The notes under the pieces were generated by a model. That model searched no databases, was not told where the DNA came from, and saw nothing but the letters and a program-made list of their open reading frames with translations. From Erythrocercus mccallii (lineage: Eukaryota; Chordata; Aves; Passeriformes; Dicruridae), in NCBI GenBank assembly GCA_013397435.1, contig VZRG01002095.1, forward strand, positions 54,163 through 118,162: a stretch of DNA of 64,000 nucleotides. Direction: 5' to 3'. The position numbers and the translations under genes were made by a program. Positions 54,821 to 63,347 of the stretch are shown in pieces. Every line of letters starts with the position of its first letter. The stretch's first letter is position 1.

Positions 54821-56517
54821 GAGGAAATGTTGTACTATGCCACTTCTCAAACACTCCCTCATGGAAAAAGCTCATGAGTGTCCTGATAATGTGATAATTC
54901 CTGACATGAAGAAAACAGATCTGAACATTTGATTTTACTGTCTAGCAGAGACAAACTATGTATGTAACATTATTAGTGTCACAAAGAGATTGACTGCCTG
55001 CCTTCCTGTTACTTGTTCCAGGAGATTTCCATTTACCCTCATCTAACTCCAAGATAAAGAAGGGACCATCTGTTCTTTCTCCTTCACTCCCTTCCTTATT
55101 ATGGTCCTTTGTCCTCATCATCTCAAATACTAATTTGTTCTCCCCAATGTCTTCAGTACATTGCCTTGTCTGTCAAATGCATGTACTCATCTTTCCATCG
55201 GCCTGTTATGCCCTTAGATGTTTCCTTATTCCTTGGCATGTGTATTTGCCTAATCCTGGTGTTTTAATGTGAGTTTCTTTGCTGTGCCAACGTACCCCAG
55301 AAAACCTGCAGCTGGCCTGAGGCCTCGGGAGGGTTACAGCACAGGGGTCCATGCTCCAGCTCTGAATGTGGGTTGTGAGGGAGAAGTCTTGGCTGCACTG
55401 CTGTGCCTCTTCCAGGTAGATGTGGTTTTCTTTCAGGAGAAATGCTTAAATACAGTCACACACAAAAAGTAAGGTGTGCCCTCCACATCTGTATGGATTT
55501 TTAACAAATAATTCTGACTGCTGTGTTGTCTGTTCCCAAATTATCTTCAAGAATGGCATGTCCTTATATACCACTACTTAGACCATTCAGTGAACATTTT
55601 TCAGTTTGCTGGTGACTATGGACATGGATTAGTTTTGCCAAAATCCTTTTTACAGTAATAGGGATTTTAAAGAGGCTTGTCTTCTAGCGCTCTTCTTCTG
55701 GTCCTCTTCCCGCACTCCTTTTAAAAAGAAAAAAAAATTGCATTAAAGTTAAAGTGGAGAAACTCCTACCTCTGGACACAGAGGACTTGTGGCATTTTTA
55801 GCCCTAGGACCCAGGGAGTTAAATCAGCATCTCCCCAAATGAGAGAAGTGAGGAAGTTCAGGGAAGAAATACGGTATGGATGATAGTTTTGTGTACAGCT
55901 CTGGCATGATGCCAAAACCTGTATAAATATAGCTCTGTGATGGGGTCATAAACAGTGTCTGCCTTTCCTTCTCAAACATCTTTTCTAACCCTGTCTTTGT
56001 GCCTGATCTCTCTTATGTGTGTGTGTATATGTATATCTTATTATATATAAAGAGATTATACACCAAATAATTCCTCATTTTATATCCCAGCCCTTTAAAA
56101 ACATATCATGTGTTGTAGATTTTGAGTTCCAGCGATAACGTTACATGAGATCTAAGACATAGCTGTTGTTTGGCAAAAATAGTAACCATGTAATAGTGAC
56201 AGGACTGTCTGGAGATGTTTCTAACAGACAAATCTGTATATTTAAACTCACATTAATAAATGTCACTACATGGGCAGGAGAAAAAAAATTAAGCATCAGC
56301 ATTTTCAGTTGAGTCATGTATTACTCTGGAATTGAGAGAAGGCCCCAAGTGGCACAGAAGTAAACATCCATCTAATTTATTTGCAGTATAATTTGTCCTT
56401 CTGCATGTGTTTATGTAAGTTCAGCATCTGTTTTCAAGAAATCATTTTTCTGCTGATTTTATTTGAAAATGTTTGCGGTCTTGCTTTATATTCTTACACA
56501 TTATTTTCTCTCAACAG

Positions 56518-56684
56518 AGTTTGCATTTAGGATCATGAATGCTCCAATGGCCTTGGATTTAGCCTTTGGCATGGTGTGTGAGCTACTCCAGCGGTGGGGG
56601 GAGATCCAGGCCGGTGTCCCAGTCCTGCTGGAGTGGCTTTTGGGAGACAGCGACCTGCAAAGAGATGGAGAGACTTCTGCCCTG
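56518..56684 (+). CDS. THADA: THADA coding exon G (167 nt)
   Basis: Acceptor TTTTCTCTCAACAG, donor CTG|GTAATT. Two bases complete Glu, then 55 codons read FAFRIMNAPMALDLAFGMVC, ELLQRWGEIQAGVPVLLEWL, LGDSDLQRDGETSAL, ending in phase 0. The run of A/L helices and the LLEWLLGDSD segment agree with the THADA C-terminal region as I recall it. The exon is noticeably more GC-rich than its introns. Confidence 0.95.
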
Positions 56685-57860
56685 GTAATTTCAACAAGCA
56701 GTTGCTATAGCATGTTAAAAGCACTGTTCTGTGGTCTTGTGGTAGGAATAGAATGAAATGTCTCATCTGATGAAACCTGATAATTGCTACTGCAGTGGTA
56801 ACTGATTTACAGGTTTGTTTTCTTTTAAATTCACATGGATATTATTTAGAATGAAAAGAGGTTTATGTCTGTTTCCTGGTAATACCAGCATAAAATTAAA
56901 GAGGTCAATAAGCAAACATTGAAATAAATCGAGAGTTACCTCACAAGGCATTGTTGACTGAAACATTTTGAGGCTGTAATGTAATTACATTCAGTATTAT
57001 TGCAGATGATAGCTTCCCTTGAATTTAAACTGCTGTTGGCGATGCCAGGCACATCTGGGCATTCAAGATCAGTGTTGTATCAATGCTGGTTTTCCCAGAG
57101 GTGGTATTTAAATATTTGGTAACTTTATGCTGTCATCCATGTGACTGGTTCTGCACAACGCATGAAACAGCCTTGTTTATATCAGTCATTGAGTTCAGGA
57201 TTGTTCCTGTAAAAATGAGCTTTGCTACACCGGTTCTGTAAAATCTATTACTGTATAATACACTGTGTTCTTTTTGTCTTGAAAACTGTGTAATAAAGGT
57301 TGAAAATAATGCAGGAAGGTAAACCGGAAGGAGCAGGAGCATCTACATCTTTGACAAGTTTGTTGGCAATTAATGTGACCCATGAAATATATCATGAATC
57401 TTTTCTTAAGCCTGTAGTTTAGGTTTGCATTTCTGATGTTTCACTGACTGATACAATTTTCATTTAATCCAGTCAAAAAGCTCCATGATATAGCAAATTA
57501 CCATACTGCTTAGAGAAGTCCTTGTGAAATATAATACTGTTTCATAGGGGAAGGCAAGCACATGTTAAGGATTAGGGCTACTGTTTACTTCCACTATTCC
57601 CCAAGACTTGTGCCATAACTGCCTGATCTTTGAAGGTAAAATTTCTTTGCAAAGTAGGAACCTTTTTACAGTGTTTTCCCAAACCTTTAAAAAAAGGCAC
57701 ATGGATGTTTACCTTGCTTTTTGAATATGAAAAGCTGTTCTATGACAGCCTCTGTTGTCATCATTTCTATATACATCCTTTTTCATATCTTTTATTATTT
57801 CCTCGTTGTTACCAAACCACAAGTCATTTTCTAATCACTGCTGGTTTTCTTTTTGTTAAG
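56685..57860 (+). other. THADA: THADA last intron, 1.2 kb
   Basis: Phase-0 intron, GTAATT to GGTTTTCTTTTTGTTAAG. An AATAAA occurs near 57293 but lies upstream of the last coding exon. The last exon's frame is also open back into the intron to about 57630, with no sign of being coding. No repeat was recognised. Confidence 0.88.
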
Positions 57861-58199
57861 GAAGAAGATGATTCCCTGTTTGATAAAGGGGAAGTGAATT
57901 TTTGGGCAGAGAAGCTGACTTACGTGAGACAACTTAGTAAGCACCTTTTACATCTTATATCAGTGACTCATCTCACCTTACCAGATCATGGGGAACTTAA
58001 TCATCTATCAAGAATAGCACTGGACCAAGCCCAGCACATTGAACACCTTCTTGGAACTCTACCTCTGGTTCCAGAGTTTTCCAGAACTCCAGAATTCACA
58101 AGATTGGCTATTCAAAAGGAGAGAATATCAGTCTGTCATAAAATATTAAATCTGCTGAAGCCTGATGGCACTTGCAAAAATGAAAATCTGGAAAAGTAA
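57861..58199 (+). CDS. THADA: THADA terminal coding exon (339 nt including stop)
   Basis: It starts EEDDSLFDKGEVNFWAEKL, continues with TYVRQLSKHLLHLISVTHLT, and later PEFSRTPEFTRLAIQKERIS, ending ...NENLEK and TAA at 58197-58199. This is the most recognisable THADA segment in the window: the acidic start, FWAE helix and EFTRL-IQ-ER block match the C-terminus of vertebrate THADA as I know it. The C-terminal tail after LLKPDG looks shorter than the human one, by about 20-25 residues from memory. The acceptor TTTTTGTTAAG ends in AAG rather than the commoner CAG. Confidence 0.96.
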   Translation, partial: EEDDSLFDKGEVNFWAEKLTYVRQLSKHLLHLISVTHLTLPDHGELNHLSRIALDQAQHIEHLLGTLPLVPEFSRTPEFTRLAIQKERISVCHKILNLLKPDGTCKNENLEK

Positions 58200-58665
58200 A
58201 TTATTAAACTTCATCCCCAAGGATCTGCACGTTACTGGATGGGTAGGGAATTCCAGCAATGTTCAAGGAATGAGGGATTGCTGTGATGACTTCAGGAAAC
58301 CGGCAGCACCTTCAGTATTCAGGCTAGAACTATATTTTTTATACTGATTAATTGTCCATTGATTTTTTTATGGGATGTGCAGTGGGAGATTTTTCCTTTT
58401 AAATGCATTTGTTAATTTCATTCAGCTGAGCATTGTTTATTACAGCTACTGTAGGAAGTAAAGCAGCTAAACCTAATATTTTCCATTCATCCAGGTGCAG
58501 GCCACCTGTAGTTCCGTTGTTTTGTCCCACATTTTTACCTCCTGTATCTTAATACCAAGAAAAAGTTGTGGGTTTTTGGTCCCCTTTCAAGAGGTGCATG
58601 TTAATTATTAAATTAATATGGTCTTTTTAAAAAAATTAAATCTTTCTAATAGAAAAACAAACTGT
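58200..58665 (+). other. THADA: THADA 3'UTR with candidate poly(A) signals
   Basis: AT-rich sequence after the TAA. ATTAAA hexamers occur at 58608-58613 and 58635-58640, the latter followed about 20-40 nt on by T/GT-rich sequence (TGTGACTTCTTTGTTT). No AATAAA was seen close by. The 3' end at about 58,660 is inferred, and a longer UTR is possible. Confidence 0.5.
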
Positions 58666-59219
58666 GACTTCTTTGTTTATGGCAATTTTTACAGTATGTT
58701 TTAAATTTTACTGCATTTTCCTCTGGAGGAAGACAAGGATTTTCACTTTGGTTAGTAACCTTGTTTTGCACATGGAAACAGCATTAGTTAGATTTCTGCA
58801 TGCCGCTTTTTCCTTTAAATCAAATACCTACTTTCATAAAATGGCTCTAAATGAAGACTTGCTGCGTTCAAAACAAAGCAGCTGCTCCCTTGCAAACGAA
58901 AGAGTTTCACCTTTACTTCAGACACCTTGCTCTGCAAGCAGGCCTGGAAAGTGAGGTCCTGCCGAGGTGTGTGGGGCCCCTTGGCAGGGCCCCAGAGGCG
59001 CTGCTGTGCTGCACCCTCGCCTTTGGGAGATGCTCTCTCCAGGTGAGGCAGCTGCAGGGATTGTCCTGGGTGCTCCAGGGTCTGGCTGTGTCCGAAACAC
59101 AAAAACGCTTGTTGCGCGCTGAATGGTTTTTTCTTCTGCAAACTGGAATTGGGTGTCGATATGAAAATGAGACATCAGGAATAAACACTGATGTCAAAAG
59201 GTTGTGTTACCTTTCCCTA

Positions 59220-59560
59220 GCCGAGGCCTGCGACTGGACGCGTGGCCGCGGCGTGGCCGGGCCCGCCACAACACGGATGTGCGGCCCTGTACGCCGTGAT
59301 TTCCGTGTCCTTGGAAGAAGAACGTGTCCAATGAACGCCGGGTTGCTTTCAGCCTCTTCACCTGATGGTGTCTGAGCGCAGTTTAGCCCTAAATCTCGGT
59401 GACGCCCGGGCAATGCCCGAGCGCTTGTCCCGCGGCCGGGCCCGCCACAGCAGCTCGGCCCGGTGCGCCGGGCGGCCGCCAGGTGGCGCCGCAGCACCGC
59501 CGCGCTCCGGCCGGGACGGGGCTCAGCAGGAGCCGGGTAAGGCTCGGGGCGGCGCTGCCC
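59220..59560. promoter_or_regulatory. Isolated CpG cluster with CTCF-core-like site
   Basis: A short CpG-rich patch isolated from the main island. It holds CCGCCAGGTGGCG at 59476-59488, a full match to the usual CTCF core pattern CC(A/G)(C/G)(C/T)AG(G/A)(T/G)GGC(A/G). A 16-bp direct repeat, GGCCGGGCCCGCCACA, occurs at 59255-59270 and 59434-59449. Its position between two genes of very different composition suits a boundary element or a small non-coding promoter. Confidence 0.5.
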
Positions 59561-60944
59561 CATGGCCGATCGCTGCTCTCCTGAGTTTAAATGGACTCCG
59601 CTCTAAATAGAGCTAAGCTGCCGAGTTGGGTCCGGTGGACATCTGAACACCGCACAAAGTCACTACTTAAACCCCAACAAGCAGAACTTAGGAATAAAAG
59701 TATAGTATTTGCTCTAAGTTTCCAGGACTCAGGGTTATTTATATAAGAAGTAAATTACGGTGAAGCTTGAGGCTTCAATAAGCAAAAGAGAAATGCTGGA
59801 ATCTGAAATGTTTCACAGAATGCCTGCTATCCAACTTAACGAGCCGTGCTGTGAGTTAGGCTAAAAATTAATTTGTATGTATCTGGTTTGAGCTCCTGGG
59901 GAAAGATAGCTCAGATTGTGTCTGGAAGCCACTCTTAAAAAAATAGTCAAGACCTGTACAGTTAATTAACAGCTGCTGATTTTACCACATCTTTCCATCA
60001 TTTCTGAACTAGTGTGGCAACAGCTTCTGTAGCAGAAGACAAAAAATCAAAATCACTGTAAAGTTCTGAGACCTTGCTTATGTCAGTGGGTAGGTAGCAT
60101 AAGACTATCTGGTAACACTGGGTTCTTTTTTTAATTGGGTAGAATTTAAAACGCATATGCATATATATTTGATACTGGCAAATCGATAAATGCAGACAGG
60201 TGACAGGACAGTAATAGACCCACAGTGACGGTAAAACTTGGTAAAGCCTTGAGGACTTGGTTAATCAGTTACCAAACAGCTCGAAAACTCGGTCTTCCTT
60301 ATTGTGGTTTTAAGATGCATTTGGAACCTCTGTCATCCCGCTTGAGTTTATAACAGAGCAAATAAGAATTATATCAGTGCAACATACATTTCACCACACG
60401 GTGCTGATGTGGGTTACTGTGTAACTACTCAATGAAGAACCTTTAGACCCGGAGTAGCGATTGCAGTAGCGTTAGCAAAACCTGATGCCGGAGCACTTAT
60501 CGGCCGTGTGTTTGATCAAAGTCAGTTTATCAAAGTATTCCTCCCAATGGCGTTGACACATTGATCCGAGCATGATTGTCACAGTAAACTCTTCCCTCGG
60601 TTGGCTGGCGGGCAGGATCAGCTCCGAGGTGATGCCTCCATCGCAGAGTTGCGTGGGAGCAGGAAGAGTTTGAACTCGGGTCAATGCGGAGGCGACTCCG
60701 ACCGGCCCGGAGAAGGTTTTGGGAAGCGATGCGCGTTATGGCTGCAGCCCCGCGCTGCGGCGGCTCCCCGCGTGCGAGGCAGCGCCTGTCGCCGGCACGG
60801 GCGCTGTCGCCCCCGGCAGGGTGGGAGGAGGGGAAGGAGCGGGAACGTGGGATGCGTCCCGGCACCGCCGGGCGGAGGGGCCGGCTGCCGGCGGGCCCGG
60901 CGGCCGCTGGGGGGCGGCACGTCCCCGCCAGCCGCGCGGGCAGC

Positions 60945-60976
60945 GGGAGGGGCCGGGAACGGGGCCGGGAACGGGG
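60945..60976 (+). repeat. G-quadruplex-capable 12-bp tandem repeat
   Basis: Unit GGGGCCGGGAAC is repeated at 60949-60960 and 60961-60972, followed by GGGG and preceded by GGGA. This yields six G runs of three or four separated by loops of 1-3 bases, well within the G4 consensus. It lies about 1.6 kb upstream of the inferred ZFP36L2 start, on the coding strand. Confidence 0.8.
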
Positions 60977-62451
60977 CCAGGAGCCTGCCCGGCCGAGTCC
61001 TGCAGCGCTCGCCGAGCGAGGGACGGGCCCCAGGGGACTGCCGGGACACGGCGGGGAGCGACGTTTGGGCTTTTCGCCGCCCAGTTCCTCGTCTTTCCCG
61101 GGAGATTTCGATCCCCGTTTCCGGGCTCGTCCGGCCGTGGCTGACGGCTCACGGGCGGTGGCAGGGTCCCGCCTGCAGCCTCCCTCCGTCCCTCCGTCCC
61201 GCGGCGGCGGCGGGGGAGGCGGAGGACGAGGGGAGGCAGCAAAGGGGCGCGTGAGCCGCCGGGCAGCGCGGGCCGAGCGCGAAGCGCGGCGCGAGGGGCT
61301 CTGACCGCCCCCCCCAGGGCTCCCTCCCCTCGCGAATGCGTTCGCGCAGCGCCGCGCGCCTGCTGACGTGGTCGGGTTTGCTCCCTCGCAGTGCGCGGGG
61401 CTGCCGTCCCGGCTCGGAGGCTAAAGAGGAGCAAACGCCTCTGCTGGCTTTTGCAGCCATAAAACTTTACACGTCTCTGTTCTCCTTCCCATATGTCCCG
61501 GGGCCGAGCAAACGCGGCAGGGGTCGGGGGTGCAGAGGAGCCGCCGCCGTTCCCACGTCGTGTTTGCGCGGCCTTATCGGCGCGGGGGGGGCGGGGGTGT
61601 TTTGCACGGCGGCTCTCGGCCCGCCTTGGCCCGCGGCCGGCTCCGTCCCGGGAGGGAGCCCCGCCGCAGGGACCGGCCGCTGCCTTCGCCCGCCGTCCGG
61701 CGGTGGGGGCACCTGGGGCGGTGGCCGGGGGACTCGATGGGTCACAGGACCTTGGCGGGGATGAAGAGGGAAGGGGCCGAGCGTGGAAGAGAGACGTGGG
61801 AGAGGGGGTGGGTGGCGCGGGAGGGAGATGCAGACAGGGTTAGGTAGGGGTCGTTTATCGGCCAGGTCGCTGCGAGAATAATGCCACCTCGCCTCCCCGC
61901 CTGGCCGCCAACCTCTTTCAAACTTTAGAAAGAAAGCGCCAAACCGAAGGTCCCCGAAAAGAGGGAATAAGCGGCGGGGCTTGCAACCCGTGCTGGGCCT
62001 GGGTCTGCGTCCCGCCAGCCGCACCGGGGCAGCGCGGTCCCGACCTTTGTTTCAAGCAATTACGTGGCAAAAGTTTATTTTCGGCGGGGCAGGGGGAAAA
62101 AGTCTCCGGGGCGCTGCCGCGCCTCTCCCGCGGCCCCGCGCATCCTGCGCTCGGCCGGCAGCCGCCACCCGGCCGGGGACGGAGCCGCCGTGCGCGGGCG
62201 GCGGCAACGCGGGGACGTCGGGTCTTTGGTGCGAAGAGGGGCGCTCCAGAGGGGCCGAGCCCGTAGGGCGCCGTGAGCGCTGCCTCGGCTGGTTCCCCGC
62301 TCCTCCCGCCTCGTCCCGCCCGCGCTGCGGGCGCACCCCGCTCGGCGGGACCGGGGGGGTCACTGCAGCACAGGCGTTTCCTCCAAGCTGCCCCGCTGCC
62401 GCTGCCAGCGCCCTCTGCAAGACTCAGGGCGGCCCGGCTGGCGGGCTCGAG

Positions 62452-62560
62452 TGGGGCGGGCCCGGCGGGCGGCGCGGGGCGGGCGGAGCGGGGCACCGCC
62501 CCCGCGACCATCGGCGGCCGCGTTTATATGGGAGCGGCGCGGGGAGCCGCCGAGTTCCCG
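62452..62560 (+). promoter_or_regulatory. ZFP36L2: ZFP36L2 core promoter (GC boxes, TATA-like element)
   Basis: GC boxes of the Sp1 type occur at about 62453-62462 (GGGGCGGGCC), 62477-62486 and, inverted, 62497-62504. A TATA-like TTTATATG lies at 62523-62530, predicting a start near 62,553-62,560. The resulting leader of about 200 nt contains no upstream ATG. A TATA-like box inside a CpG island fits an immediate-early-type gene, as the ZFP36 family is known to be. The transcription start is inferred. Confidence 0.6.
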
Positions 62561-62754
62561 CAGTTCGCCCGCTGCTGTGCAGCCGCCGTCGCCGCCTCGG
62601 CCCGGCACCCGCCGTCCCGCCGGCAAGGAGTCGGGACCGTTTCGGATCTCAAGCAGACGGCCCTCTCCTAACTAGTCGTGGCTTTTCCAAACCCTCCGAG
62701 GAGAGCGGGATCTTTCGGTCCTTCCTGTATATCCGACCATTACAGGATCTAGAA

Positions 62755-62805
62755 ATGTCGACGACACTTTTATCTGCCTTCTACGACATTGACTTCTTGT
62801 GCAAG
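62755..62805 (+). CDS. ZFP36L2: ZFP36L2 coding exon 1 (17 codons)
   Basis: ATG at 62755 in the context AGAAATGT (G at -3) opens MSTTLLSAFYDIDFLCK, then donor AAG|GTAGGG in phase 0. This short N-terminal exon is diagnostic: MSTTLLSAFYD-DFLCK is the ZFP36L2 N-terminus and differs from that of ZFP36L1. It is the first ATG of the leader. The frame has no stop upstream for some 258 codons (to 61981) but no other ATG either, so this start is well defined. The family's N-terminal segment is a regulatory region that precedes the RNA-binding fingers. Confidence 0.96.
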
Positions 62806-63347
62806 GTAGGGAAGAGCGAGTTTAGCCAGGCGGGACGCGGTCTGCCGCCGTAAGCAGAGCTCCGGGCTGCCGGGGCAGCGCGGCGGGGCGGGAGGCCCGT
62901 GCCGGGCCGGGCTCTTGCGGGCGGGTCACGGTCTGACAGCCGGCCGGGGACAGCGGCTGACGCAAGGCTGCGAGCCCCGGAATGCCGCCCCGTGGTCTCC
63001 CGGCGGCCGCGTTCGGGGCGGGCTGGTCCTGCAGCTGCGGGGGAGCCGGGCTGCCCTGCAGCAGCCCTGCAGCAGCCCCTGCCCGCGTGTTGCGCTGCCG
63101 GGAGGAACTTCTGAAAAAAGTTGCAAATGCAGCAGAGCTGGCGCGGGGGCTTCTCACCCGCGCTGTCCTGCCCCGCCGGCGCTGCCGGCAGATCCGCTTT
63201 GCGGGGCTGTCGGGCGGCGCGACCCCCGCCTCGACTCCCGCGGCGCTGCTGCGTGGGGAGCCGTGGCCGTGGGCAGGCGGTCACCCGCAACACCCTCTCT
63301 CTCTCCCGCTGTCTCCCCCACCCCCTCCCCTCTCCCCGCCCCGGCAG
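62806..63347 (+). other. ZFP36L2: ZFP36L2 intron 1, 542 bp
   Basis: GTAGGG to a long C/T tract (about 63294-63343) and CCGGCAG. It is GC- and CpG-rich. The single phase-0 intron directly after the LCK codons is the standard ZFP36-family gene structure. Long open frames on both strands through it result from composition. Confidence 0.94.

Larger units (their letters stand above)
31517..56517 (+). other. THADA: THADA intron, 25 kb
   Basis: Phase-1 intron, GTATGT to TTATTTTCTCTCAACAG. Frame and sequence logic across the junction (GT|EFAF) indicate no missing coding exon. Contents recognised: a 20-nt T tract (40310-40329), one CR1 3' fragment (43533-43588), a palindromic TG/TA/CA microsatellite (45111-45148), an A-rich block (54653-54820), and a segment near 48,960-49,110 with several TAATTA-type motifs. 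Several open frames of 100-177 codons (39521-39856, 38887-39386 minus, 53753-54286) lack family resemblance and mostly lack a proximal ATG. Nothing else was recognised. Confidence 0.8.
1..58660 (+). other. THADA: THADA gene, 3' portion (C-terminal quarter plus 3'UTR)
   Basis: Eight exons with GT/AG borders join in one frame without a stop (about 491 codons) and end in TAA at 58197-58199. The last two exons carry segments I recognise from THADA: a stretch around NFWAEKL and, nearer the end, PEFTRLAIQKERISVC. Earlier exons have the helical, leucine-rich composition of HEAT/ARM repeats. Known of the family: THADA is the vertebrate relative of yeast Trm732, the non-catalytic partner of FTSJ1 for 2'-O-methylation of tRNA position 32; fly THADA binds the SERCA calcium pump; human THADA is disrupted in thyroid adenomas. 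The DUF2428 core and N-terminus lie upstream of this window. Human THADA is about 1,950 residues, so this is roughly its last quarter. Downstream on the same strand is ZFP36L2, as in human. Identity is confident; exact isoform structure is inferred. Confidence 0.93.
58666..62552. other. THADA-ZFP36L2 intergenic interval
   Basis: About 3.9 kb. The first 500 bp are AT-rich; CpG dinucleotides become frequent from about 59220, drop back to AT-rich between about 59600 and 60450, then rise strongly from about 60590. I see no supported protein gene: the many long frames on both strands at 60.6-62.5 kb result from the GC-rich composition. A non-coding transcript divergent from ZFP36L2 is plausible, since human has a lncRNA (LINC01126, to my knowledge) between these genes, but the sequence alone does not show one. 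Confidence 0.7.

Noticed and set aside
57292..57299. AATAAA-type polyadenylation signal near 57293
   Set aside because: It lies in the last intron upstream of the terminal coding exon. Use would truncate THADA, and no supporting downstream element was evident.
60601..62511. Many Arg/Gly/Pro-rich open frames of 100-290 codons on both strands upstream of ZFP36L2
   Set aside because: They overlap each other in all phases, have no recognisable domain, and are expected from CpG-island composition.
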